In this document: positions 1-6,183 of the stretch, piece by piece | Layout: every line of letters starts with the position of its first letter | How positions within the stretch are numbered: position 1 is the stretch's first letter | Source: JALUUH01 sp964636675 | GTDB lineage: Bacteria > Pseudomonadota > Gammaproteobacteria > S012-40 | NCBI GenBank assembly: GCA_964636675.1 | Contig: CAZWUO010000077.1 | Coordinates: 1-15,019 of the forward strand | DNA: 15,019 bases | Reading direction: 5' to 3' | Program-made: the position numbers and the translations under genes | The notes under the pieces: generated by a model | Seen by the model: the letters and a program-made list of their open reading frames with translations, nothing else | Databases searched by the model: none | What the model was told of the DNA's origin: nothing

Positions 1-167
1 CGTAGCGGGACTCACCTCCAGAATGAAAGCTTGATTCAGTCGTTAACTCTGGCATTTCAGTGAGTTATGTCACGAGATTAGCGATCAATTGCGGATTCTA
101 GGTTTAAGTCACGAATCGCGATCCAACTGGTTTTTCTTGATTCAAGAATTTCTAACGCCTACGTGCG
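1..167. other. Non-coding left edge, downstream of the permease gene
   Basis: No gene can be supported here. Plus-strand frame 1 is open from the window edge to a TGA at 61-63, which could be the last 20 codons of a gene starting outside, but nothing in it is recognisable. A 15-bp palindrome (TTCTTGA, T, TCAAGAA; 134-148) lies about 20 bases past the permease stop. It has no T-run on the expected side, so it is a poor intrinsic terminator for the exporter operon. Two imperfect copies of a GTCACGA...GCGATC pattern lie near 69-88 and 108-126; their meaning is unknown. Confidence 0.4.
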
Positions 168-929
168 CTAATCCCTAAGTCCTTTGAATGCAGAGATGGC
201 CCAAGCCAGGGTGGTGATTGCAAAGACCAGCATGACGATAAGTCCGGTGGTATAGCTCGCTAAATCTACTTCGCCTATGAGCACAGCCCTTACCGAAGAA
301 ACCGCATACTCAACAGGATTAATCATCGCAATATATTGGATCCACTCGGGCATAAATTGCTCGGGAACCATTGCGGTGGAAAAGAACATTAGCGGTAAGG
401 TCATCATATTTCCCATAATAATCAACGGTTCTTCACGCTGAAGCATTATTGCGAGGCCATTGGAAATCGCTGCAAAAGCAATCCCTAGTAATAACACGAT
501 TAACATAGCAAGCAGCAAATAGACGGGATTTACACTTAAGCTCGAACCGAGTATCCACGCTGCAACCAGTACAATGAGAGTTTGTGCAACCACTTGTACT
601 GCCGAGTGAAGCACTCTGCTAAGCACAATGGAAGAGCGCGATGCAGGCGAGACTAACATTTTATCTACTATGCCCGCACTGATTTCACGTAATAAACTGA
701 CGCCTGACCAAGATGAGCCAAATAATACCGTCATGATTACAACGCCAGGTACGAAATAGTCGATGTAGGAATCCGTTGGGAAGCCGGGTAGGTGGGCGAA
801 GTTTTGAAATAATGCGCCGAAAATAAATAACCAAAGTAACGGCTGAACTAATGAGAACAGTGACCACAGCGGCATCCGCATTGAAATTTTCATGTATTTG
901 TTAAAGAGGTGCCAGGTATCCACAAACAT
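168..929 (-). CDS. ABC-2 type transporter permease (DrrB-like)
   Basis: This 253-residue protein is the membrane half of an ABC exporter and would sit in the inner membrane paired with the ATPase encoded just upstream. A short cytoplasmic N-terminus is followed by about six hydrophobic segments: roughly residues 23-42, 58-78, 105-127, 135-160, 170-190 and 228-247. Between the second and third segments is the stretch LLREISAGIVDKMLVSPASR, characteristic of ABC-2 permeases of the DrrB/NodJ kind. Length is normal for the family. The ATG at 929 has a good ribosome site (AAAGGA, 7-base spacer). It follows the ATPase gene by 95 bases on the same strand, so the two are probably one operon. The substrate cannot be read from sequence; relatives export drugs, polysaccharides or lipids. 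Confidence 0.9.
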   Translation of the reverse strand: MFVDTWHLFNKYMKISMRMPLWSLFSLVQPLLWLFIFGALFQNFAHLPGFPTDSYIDYFVPGVVIMTVLFGSSWSGVSLLREISAGIVDKMLVSPASRSSIVLSRVLHSAVQVVAQTLIVLVAAWILGSSLSVNPVYLLLAMLIVLLLGIAFAAISNGLAIMLQREEPLIIMGNMMTLPLMFFSTAMVPEQFMPEWIQYIAMINPVEYAVSSVRAVLIGEVDLASYTTGLIVMLVFAITTLAWAISAFKGLRD

Positions 930-1024
930 TATCGTGTCCTTTGGGTATTATTGCGTATCGGTAGGTATAAAAAAGTTTCTATTTTAGGTAAATAACTGCT
1001 TAGCAAGTAATTGAGTCAGCGAGC

Positions 1025-2227
1025 TTAGGGCCATTTTTTTTTATTCTCCTCTTTACAGTTATTGCTACCCTGCCATTTTTTCCAGTCGTCGTTATTATTT
1101 TTTTCTGTTGTGCTATCAGGGGTAGGTGTCGCTGATGCTTGCCATTCCCCCCGCTTTTCGTTTGATTTATGGTCGATATTGGTATCGTCCTGAGATTCTT
1201 CTTCGGTCTGTGTCCACTTGTTATTCCAATTGCCACCGCCCTTGCCGGCCCATTTTTCCCACCATTGTTCGCCGGTTTCTTCTTTATCTCCGTCTAGGCT
1301 ATTGCCGGTGTATTGAATAAAAACATCATCAAGTGTCGGTCGAGAAAATGATATATTATTGAGTTCCACGCCATTTTTATTGGTAAATGTGACGATTTTA
1401 GGAATTGCTTCAGCTCCATTATTAACATACAAATGCAATTTTTTATTTTCCCAAACGGTGTCTTTTACAAAGTCTTGTTGCTTGAGTTCCCAGGAAAGTT
1501 CATCGGTGTTGTGGGCATTTTCAGCAAATTCTAGGGATACTACATCACCATGGATATTGCTTTTCAATGTTTCAGCGGTATCGATAACCTTGATTTGGCC
1601 TTCATCTATGATGGCCACGCGGTGTGATAAATTGTCGGCTTCTTCAAGATAGTGAGTCGTTAATAAAATGGTTAGTCCGAAATCTGCATTTAGTTTTTCG
1701 ATATATTTCCACAGACTATGGCGACTCTTAGTATCAAGCCCAAGTGTTGGTTCGTCTAAAAATAAGACCTTGGGTCGGTGAATCAAAGCCATGGCGATAT
1801 CAAGTTTACGCCGCATGCCACCTGAATAACTTGAAACTAAATCATTTAATGGTTTCGTGAGATCAAAGTATTTTGATAATTCATCAATGCGGCTAATGAT
1901 GTCTTGTTTCGTCATTCGGTAAAGCTGGCCTTGCAGCTTCATATTTTCTAGGCCAGTCAAAAAGTAATCTACCCCGGTTTCTTGCGCGACATATCCGATA
2001 GATTGCCGAACTTTGGTAGGTTCGCTATCAACATTATATCCAGCGATTGTTACGTGACCTTTGTCGAATCCGCTAAGTGTCGTTAGTATTTTGATCGCTG
2101 AGCTTTTCCCGGCGCCATTAGGCCCAAGCAGGGCAAATATTTCGCCTTCCTCTATTGTCAAATTAAGATCTACCACCGCTTTGGTACCCGAAGCATAGGT
2201 TTTGGTGAGGTCTATAATGTTGATCAT
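1025..2227 (-). CDS. ABC transporter ATP-binding protein (DrrA-like) with Trp/Lys-rich C-terminal tail
   Basis: This 400-residue ATPase should power the adjacent permease. The nucleotide-binding domain is complete: Walker A GPNGAGKS (35-42), Q-loop Gln82, signature YSGGMRRKLDIA (134-145), Walker B VLFLDEP (154-160), D-loop LGLD (162-165) and H-loop His192. The following region to about residue 312, ending in LDDVFIQYTG, matches the usual end of DrrA-type ATPases of 300-330 residues. Residues 313-400 are extra: a charged, low-complexity tail with nine Trp, many Lys, Glu and Asn, and recurring xWxxKW/KKW elements, ending KKKWP. The tail is continuous with the ATPase frame, so it is not an obvious frameshift. 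The ATG at 2227 is preceded by GAGA with about 8 bases spacing. The family assignment is firm; the role of the tail is unknown. Confidence 0.92.
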   Translation of the reverse strand: MINIIDLTKTYASGTKAVVDLNLTIEEGEIFALLGPNGAGKSSAIKILTTLSGFDKGHVTIAGYNVDSEPTKVRQSIGYVAQETGVDYFLTGLENMKLQGQLYRMTKQDIISRIDELSKYFDLTKPLNDLVSSYSGGMRRKLDIAMALIHRPKVLFLDEPTLGLDTKSRHSLWKYIEKLNADFGLTILLTTHYLEEADNLSHRVAIIDEGQIKVIDTAETLKSNIHGDVVSLEFAENAHNTDELSWELKQQDFVKDTVWENKKLHLYVNNGAEAIPKIVTFTNKNGVELNNISFSRPTLDDVFIQYTGNSLDGDKEETGEQWWEKWAGKGGGNWNNKWTQTEEESQDDTNIDHKSNEKRGEWQASATPTPDSTTEKNNNDDWKKWQGSNNCKEENKKKWP

Positions 2228-2296
2228 ATTTTATTCTCATTGTCTGTCTGATGTAGAAAGTCGGTATCTTATCGTGTTGTTTTGAAAAAGGCTTGG

Positions 2297-2302
2297 ATTA
2301 TA
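2297..2302 (-). promoter_or_regulatory. Candidate -10 box for the ABC exporter operon
   Basis: On the minus strand this is a perfect TATAAT, about 70 bases before the ATPase start codon. The position expected for its -35 (2320-2325, read TGGTTG) is a poor match and lies inside the 39-bp palindrome. A protein bound at the palindrome would therefore cover this promoter. The prediction rests on the -10 match and position only. Confidence 0.4.
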
Positions 2303-2309
2303 TAGGAAT

Positions 2310-2348
2310 ACGAGTACACCAACCATATAATATGGTTGGTGTACTCGT
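2310..2348. promoter_or_regulatory. Perfect 39-bp palindrome, candidate operator between divergent genes
   Basis: Two 19-base arms, starting ACGAGTACACC and closing GGTGTACTCGT, pair without a mismatch around one central A (2329). It lies 8 bases from the leftward TATAAT and 6 bases from the rightward TTGACA, so it sits between the predicted start sites of both divergent transcripts and would not be transcribed from either. That argues for a DNA-level role such as a dimeric repressor or activator site rather than an RNA hairpin. There is no T-run beside it, so it is not a normal terminator. The cognate regulator is not visible in the window. Confidence 0.65.
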
Positions 2349-2353
2349 TAGAT

Positions 2354-2382
2354 TTGACACTTTTGTAAGGGTCTCGTACATT
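2354..2382 (+). promoter_or_regulatory. Candidate sigma-70 promoter of the cytochrome gene
   Basis: A perfect -35 TTGACA (2354-2359), a 17-base spacer and a -10 TACATT (2377-2382, four of six matches) point rightward. The predicted start near 2389 would give a leader of about 73 bases to the cytochrome start at 2462. The palindrome ends 6 bases upstream of the -35. Confidence 0.5.
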
Positions 2383-2461
2383 ACCTGGCAAATATTCTTT
2401 GATATATTGATTAGCAATTGAATCTACGAGTAATCTGTTTATGAGTCTGCAGGGCTATATT

Positions 2462-3595
2462 ATGTTCACAATGAAGAAACGTATCATTTTTGCGGTGATA
2501 ACCGTGATTGGGTTGTTGGGTTTTGGAAACGTGATTGCAGATGGCTGGTTTGAAGGCGCTGATTCAGGTAGCACGAAAGCCACGAATGTGGATAGCATCG
2601 TCAATTCACGGCATAACTTAACGATGTCGTATACTTCAGCGCAAAACATTATGGATCGTTTTCGTAATAATTATTACGAAGTGTGCGTGTATTGTCATAC
2701 TCCCCATGGTGCAAATTCCACAGCCGCTGCACCGTTATGGAATCGAACAGTAACCCAAAGAAACTACACACTTTTTAGTAGTGACACTGCGCAGCAAGAA
2801 GCGACTCAGCCGGGGCCAAACTCATTAACTTGTTTGTCATGTCATGACGGTGCCACCGCAATAGATTCCGTTATTAATATGCCAACACAGTTAGCCGGAG
2901 CTTTTAGAGCAGGTTACAGTCAAGCACAAGAAACGTTTGTAAATTCGAGTTTTCTCGATCAGTGGAGTGGTAATTTATTGGAGAATAGAGTGGATGCTGA
3001 TGGTAATGTCGTTGAGGAACGCAGAATAAGCAATATAAGCCCAGGAGTGGCTGACGATGGTGGGCATGCTGGTTTTGCCACGGGTGGTTCAGCGTGTCTA
3101 GCTTGCCACAACCCTGAATCGACCAATGTTCCTGATTTTAGATTGTTTGTGATAGGCGGTCAGTCGAATGAGCGTGTGGTGGTAGATCAATCTACCGGAG
3201 AATACGCATTTGGATTTAATGCTCGAGATGGTGGTTTTTTAGCAGATGATCACCCTATAGGCGTGCGCTATCCAACCGAATTTGGTGCGGGTGTCGATTA
3301 TAATGAGCCGGATGTGGCAGGACCAAAAATCGCATTTTTTGACCTAAATGCAAATAATCATGCCGATCCTAATGAAGTGCGTTTATATGATACTGGGGAT
3401 GGTTATGAGGTAGAGTGTGCCTCGTGCCATGATCCGCACGGCGTTCCCGCTGAAGGTAGCCCTAGTGGTGAATTTTCTCCAAGCTTTTTGCGGGTGGGTC
3501 GAGTGGAGCCAAGCGTCGCCAGGCCAGCATCGGTGAGTTCTACGGTTTCCGCAAATGCAGGTAGCGAGTTGTGTTTGACTTGTCATGTGAAATAG
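2462..3595 (+). CDS. Secreted pentaheme c-type cytochrome
   Basis: The protein has 377 residues from the chosen start. An ATG at 2441 is also in frame, but the one at 2462 has AGGG 7 bases upstream and yields a standard signal peptide: MFTMKKR, a hydrophobic core, then cleavage near VIA/DG around residue 26. The mature protein carries five CxxCH haem-attachment motifs: CVYCH (75-79), CLSCH (124-128), CLACH (212-216), CASCH (319-323) and CLTCH (371-375), the last three residues from the end. Two are followed by xPHG, the pattern of doubled-CxxCH cytochromes. Six further histidines (in RHN, TPHG, GGHA, DDHP, NNHA and DPHG) could serve as distal ligands. It should be periplasmic or exposed and move electrons; its partners are unknown. 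It diverges from the ABC exporter across the palindrome and converges with the MoeB-like gene with 13 bases between stops. Confidence 0.88.
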   Translation: MFTMKKRIIFAVITVIGLLGFGNVIADGWFEGADSGSTKATNVDSIVNSRHNLTMSYTSAQNIMDRFRNNYYEVCVYCHTPHGANSTAAAPLWNRTVTQRNYTLFSSDTAQQEATQPGPNSLTCLSCHDGATAIDSVINMPTQLAGAFRAGYSQAQETFVNSSFLDQWSGNLLENRVDADGNVVEERRISNISPGVADDGGHAGFATGGSACLACHNPESTNVPDFRLFVIGGQSNERVVVDQSTGEYAFGFNARDGGFLADDHPIGVRYPTEFGAGVDYNEPDVAGPKIAFFDLNANNHADPNEVRLYDTGDGYEVECASCHDPHGVPAEGSPSGEFSPSFLRVGRVEPSVARPASVSSTVSANAGSELCLTCHVK

Positions 3596-3608
3596 CTTTT
3601 CAGTAGTC

Positions 3609-4472
3609 TCAGTAGTGTGTTGAGCAGCTGGGACACCGAGAGTCTTTGCTGAGCTTTATGCTTCTCCATTCCATGGTTAAGGCATTCAGTAATAATAACC
3701 TTCCATTCAAATCTTTTCCGATCTTGGTGATTACTTTGATGGCCTCGGTTGCTAAGATACTGCCAATGATTCCAACCATGGGTGCTAAGACGCCATTTTG
3801 GGTGCATGTATTCTCTTCGGGTTCGGATTCCTCGTTACTATACAAACACTGATAACAAGGGCTTCCGGCCTGGTCTAACCTAAAGACGCTAACCTGTCCC
3901 TCCATTCCAATGGCTGAGCCAGAAATGAGAGGTTTTCTCGCAAGTATGCAAGCTTGGTTAAGTGAAAAGCGTGACGCAAAATTATCTGTTGCGTCGAGTA
4001 TGACATCTGCTTTACTGACTTCTTCACGCAGAGCTGTTGTATCTAGTTTTTTATTGATAGAGGTAATTTGTATTTGCGAGTTAAGTTTAGCCAAAGTTTG
4101 CTTCGCCGAATCCGCTTTGTTTTTTGCAAGATCAGATTCAGAGTGTAGAATTTGACGTTGCAGATTGCTGATGTCGACTATGTCAAAGTCGCATATTACA
4201 ATATGCCCAATGCCGCTGCTTGCGAGGTACATTGCGGCGGGTGACCCTAAGCCACCCGCTCCTAAAATTAATACTCGTGCATTTAATAACTTTTGTTGAC
4301 CCGCGTACTCGAGTTGATCTAGCAAGATATGTCGGCTATAGCGTAGAAGTGTTTCGTTATCCAAGGGCGAGTTCTTTTGATCGCAAGTATTAGATTGAAA
4401 TGAGTCGTGCAACGGCCTTCGGTTATCCCCAGCTATATTTTGTGACGGAGCTGAGGGGGGTTCTACCATCAT
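3609..4472 (-). CDS. moeB: MoeB/ThiF/HesA-family sulfur-carrier adenylyltransferase, probably MoeB
   Basis: E1-like enzymes of this family adenylate the C-terminal Gly-Gly of a small sulfur carrier, here presumably MoaD, using ATP. From the ATG at 4472 the protein has 287 residues. It shows the opening RYSRHILL, nucleotide loop GAGGLGSP (71-78), NLQRQILH (103-110), DATDNFASR (160-168) and two zinc-binding pairs, CYQC (206-209) and CPSC (280-283). There is no C-terminal rhodanese domain. The reading frame extends to a TTG at 4487, and about 40 residues precede the point where E. coli MoeB begins, so the start is uncertain. The 4472 start overlaps the end of the kelch gene by 50 bases, implying translational coupling. 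The nearby moa genes favour MoeB, but a ThiF role cannot be excluded. Confidence 0.8.
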   Translation of the reverse strand: MMVEPPSAPSQNIAGDNRRPLHDSFQSNTCDQKNSPLDNETLLRYSRHILLDQLEYAGQQKLLNARVLILGAGGLGSPAAMYLASSGIGHIVICDFDIVDISNLQRQILHSESDLAKNKADSAKQTLAKLNSQIQITSINKKLDTTALREEVSKADVILDATDNFASRFSLNQACILARKPLISGSAIGMEGQVSVFRLDQAGSPCYQCLYSNEESEPEENTCTQNGVLAPMVGIIGSILATEAIKVITKIGKDLNGRLLLLNALTMEWRSIKLSKDSRCPSCSTHY

Positions 4473-5358
4473 CAGCCCAGCCCCCAATGAGATAAATAGA
4501 ATGTTCGCAAATACTAATTCCCATCGCCGCTCTAGCGAGCGGCATATTAGGAAGTTCGATCCAAGTGCTACTATTTTCTGCCATTACAGACGCACGATTG
4601 TGAATGTTTTCTGTGCTATAGCCGCCAAAGAAAAACAGGTGGTTCTGGGTAACACACATGCCTTGCCCGGCTGCGGGCCAGGGAAGCTTAAAGTTGTCAG
4701 AAATGACCCATTGTTCTTTTTCCTCAGCGGGTTCAAGGGTTTCTATAAAGTCAAAGTTATTGAAGCCTTCCGGCCTGTAGCCAATACCCCCTGCGACGTT
4801 TAGTTTGTTGTTAAAAATAAACCCTGATGCGGCAAAGCGCGGGCTGATGAGGTTAGCGATTTTTTCCCAGCTTTGATTACTCGGTTTCCAGCGTTCACAA
4901 AACTCAAAACCGGGATCTGTTTTTGGGCCTCCTAAGCATGCTTCGGGGTGGTGCCCGCCTAATATGTAAATGTAGCCATCGTGGTAAATGGCTGCTGGGT
5001 AATCATGAGGTTGCAGCATATCGGGACCCTTTTCCCAGGTGTCTGTTTCTGGGTAATAGATTTCGACGGTTGTTAGGAATTGAAAGTTGCCGTCGGGTTT
5101 TTTGTAGCCGCCACCGATGATGTATATTGCATCACCAACGCAAAATGCAGCAGTGCCAGATCGTTTGGTAGGCATCGGTGATCTACTTTCCCACTGATTT
5201 AACGTAGGGTCATAAACGACCGTGCTGTTAAGGCTTTTGAAGTTTGGGCCGCCGCCGCCGAAGGCATATATTTTCCCTTGATAGGTTGCTACAGCCGGGT
5301 GAGATCTCGCTTCATCTAAAGGAGGAATATCGCTCCACAAACCATTAAGTATTGTCAT
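4423..5358 (-). CDS. Kelch-repeat beta-propeller protein, cytoplasmic
   Basis: The protein has 311 residues and no signal peptide or membrane segment. Six kelch blades can be counted from their Gly-Gly pairs: YAFGGGG (31-37), YIIGGG (79-84), YILGGH (131-136), LNVAGG (186-191), FFFGGY (242-247) and YLIGGW (289-294). Most have the usual Tyr and Trp about 15-25 residues later. Six blades suggest a single closed propeller with nothing else attached. Such folds act as binding scaffolds or, in sialate mutarotase (NanM), as enzymes; no sugar genes lie nearby to support the latter. The ATG at 5358 has only a weak ribosome site. The 3' end overlaps the MoeB-like gene, so they are probably co-transcribed. 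The specific function is unknown. Confidence 0.85.
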   Translation of the reverse strand: MTILNGLWSDIPPLDEARSHPAVATYQGKIYAFGGGGPNFKSLNSTVVYDPTLNQWESRSPMPTKRSGTAAFCVGDAIYIIGGGYKKPDGNFQFLTTVEIYYPETDTWEKGPDMLQPHDYPAAIYHDGYIYILGGHHPEACLGGPKTDPGFEFCERWKPSNQSWEKIANLISPRFAASGFIFNNKLNVAGGIGYRPEGFNNFDFIETLEPAEEKEQWVISDNFKLPWPAAGQGMCVTQNHLFFFGGYSTENIHNRASVMAENSSTWIELPNMPLARAAMGISICEHSIYLIGGWADDGRTPLSSVTKYSWG

Positions 5359-5391
5359 AATTAAAGATCTTTTTTAATGTGAATTTGAGGT

Positions 5392-5420
5392 ATTTCGACT
5401 TATTTTTGAGATAATGTCAA
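5392..5420 (-). promoter_or_regulatory. Candidate promoter of the kelch-moeB pair
   Basis: On the minus strand a perfect TTGACA (5415-5420) lies 17 bases before CGAAAT (5392-5397), a poor -10 with three of six matches. Position is right, with a short leader before the ATG at 5358. Only the -35 is convincing. Confidence 0.3.
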
Positions 5421-5726
5421 ATTAACTCGTTGTGCTGTAATATTTTTTGGTAACGAGCAGGGGGTGGGAGTGGAAGCGCAAAGTGTATTGTTAATACGAA
5501 AAGATCACAGGGTGTCGTCGGACAGTAGGGGTGGTAAGGATCGGGTGTAAATGTTAAAAGCTGTTTTTTCGTGCATTTTCGTTAAATATGCTCAGAGGGT
5601 TTATTCCTCGCTGCGATCACCTAAGTTCAGTAAGTTACTTGTGGCGAGTGATCGTGGTAATTTTACTATTAGTAAGGGATTTTTATAAATGAGAAGAAGT
5701 AAGGTGATAGTAATTGTTCACTGATG

Positions 5727-5742
5727 TATTGCGCTTGCAATA
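5727..5742. repeat. Short perfect inverted repeat with 4-base loop
   Basis: TATTGC (5727-5732) and GCAATA (5737-5742) are exact complements around GCTT. This could be a regulator site or a small RNA hairpin. No T-run follows, so it is not a terminator. It lies about 440 bases before moaA. Confidence 0.3.
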
Positions 5743-5901
5743 AATAATCAATAACTTACGGTTTTTATGTGACGCCACAACCCGTATTCTAGCTGAGTCC
5801 TGCGTAACACCAGTTATTCATTAAAAAAATGCGGTTTTGTACGATATATACTTTGATATAGTTCACAAATACAAAGGAATGAAGGCGAGAGTTAAATCGA
5901 T

Positions 5902-5994
5902 ATGTTTAAGCAAATTAACCCTAAAAAGCACTTGAAAACTTCAAATAACGTCCTGTTTTTGGCGCTGAAGATAGCTTTTTTATCCTATAACTGA
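5902..5994 (+). CDS. Possible 30-residue small protein
   Basis: An ATG-initiated frame with a basic N-terminal half (MFKQINPKKHLKTS) and a hydrophobic stretch (VLFLALKIAFL) ends at TGA 5992-5994. The nearest purine-rich ribosome-site candidate, GAGAG, is 11 bases upstream, which is poor. The basic-then-hydrophobic order resembles small membrane peptides, but a frame this short in AT-rich DNA could easily arise by chance. I do not recognise it. Confidence 0.15.
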   Translation: MFKQINPKKHLKTSNNVLFLALKIAFLSYN

Positions 5995-6124
5995 ATTATT
6001 CTAACACCGGAGTTAGTATATTGTCTTGAATATTTAGCGGCTTTTAGGTAACCTGAACGACGGATGAAAGCTTAAATAATAATTATTTTTAATAGGGTTT
6101 TATTGATTAGGGTTCGAATGGGCT

Positions 6125-6153
6125 TTGTAACCTATTAGTGAACGGGATAAAAT
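6125..6153 (+). promoter_or_regulatory. Candidate moaA promoter
   Basis: TTGTAA (6125-6130), a 17-base spacer and TAAAAT (6148-6153, five of six) lie just ahead of moaA. The predicted start near 6160 leaves only about 24 bases before the GTG at 6184, which would leave no room for a riboswitch on this transcript. Confidence 0.4.
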
Positions 6154-6183
6154 TTTAAGTATGTGTTTTTCGGGGGTGTAGAA

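Larger units (their letters stand above)
5359..6183. other. Long AT-rich intergenic region between divergent kelch and moaA genes
   Basis: No gene of normal size is present. Visible structure includes a 7-bp inverted repeat CGATCAC/GTGATCG (5614-5620 and 5648-5654) with a competing CTCGC/GCGAG pairing (5607-5611 and 5644-5648); a compact hairpin TATTGC-GCTT-GCAATA (5727-5742); and an AT-only palindrome (6074-6088). Two small open frames are possible: 11 codons at 5689-5724 with AAGGGA 9 bases upstream, and 30 codons at 5902-5994 with a hydrophobic C-terminal half but a weak ribosome site. I could not match the Moco riboswitch known upstream of E. coli moaA to anything here. Confidence 0.5.

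Noticed and set aside
1..63. An open frame from the window edge to TGA at 61, and a GGAGG on the opposite strand at 14-18.
   Set aside because: Twenty codons without recognisable sequence cannot be assigned. The GGAGG would serve a start codon outside the window, if any.
1034..1042. A run of nine T (A9 in the coding strand) at the end of the ABC ATPase gene, a possible slippage site.
   Set aside because: In-frame translation ends three codons later, and a shifted reading would add only about ten residues, so programmed frameshifting would achieve little. No downstream stimulatory structure was seen.
1000..1236. A 78-codon minus-strand frame overlapping the ATPase tail.
   Set aside because: It is a shadow of the AAT/AAA-rich low-complexity tail read one base out of frame; it has no domain, and its start lies inside the well-supported ATPase gene.
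3383..3807. Short minus-strand frames across the cytochrome end and the moeB end.
   Set aside because: They run antisense to, or out of frame with, genes supported by clear motifs (CxxCH, CPSC) and show no protein signature of their own.
5841..5866. A CGATATATA...TATAG pattern resembling a ModE (molybdate regulator) site upstream of moaA.
   Set aside because: Only the left half fits the remembered consensus; the right half matches poorly, and the site is more than 300 bases before moaA in AT-rich sequence where such patterns arise by chance.
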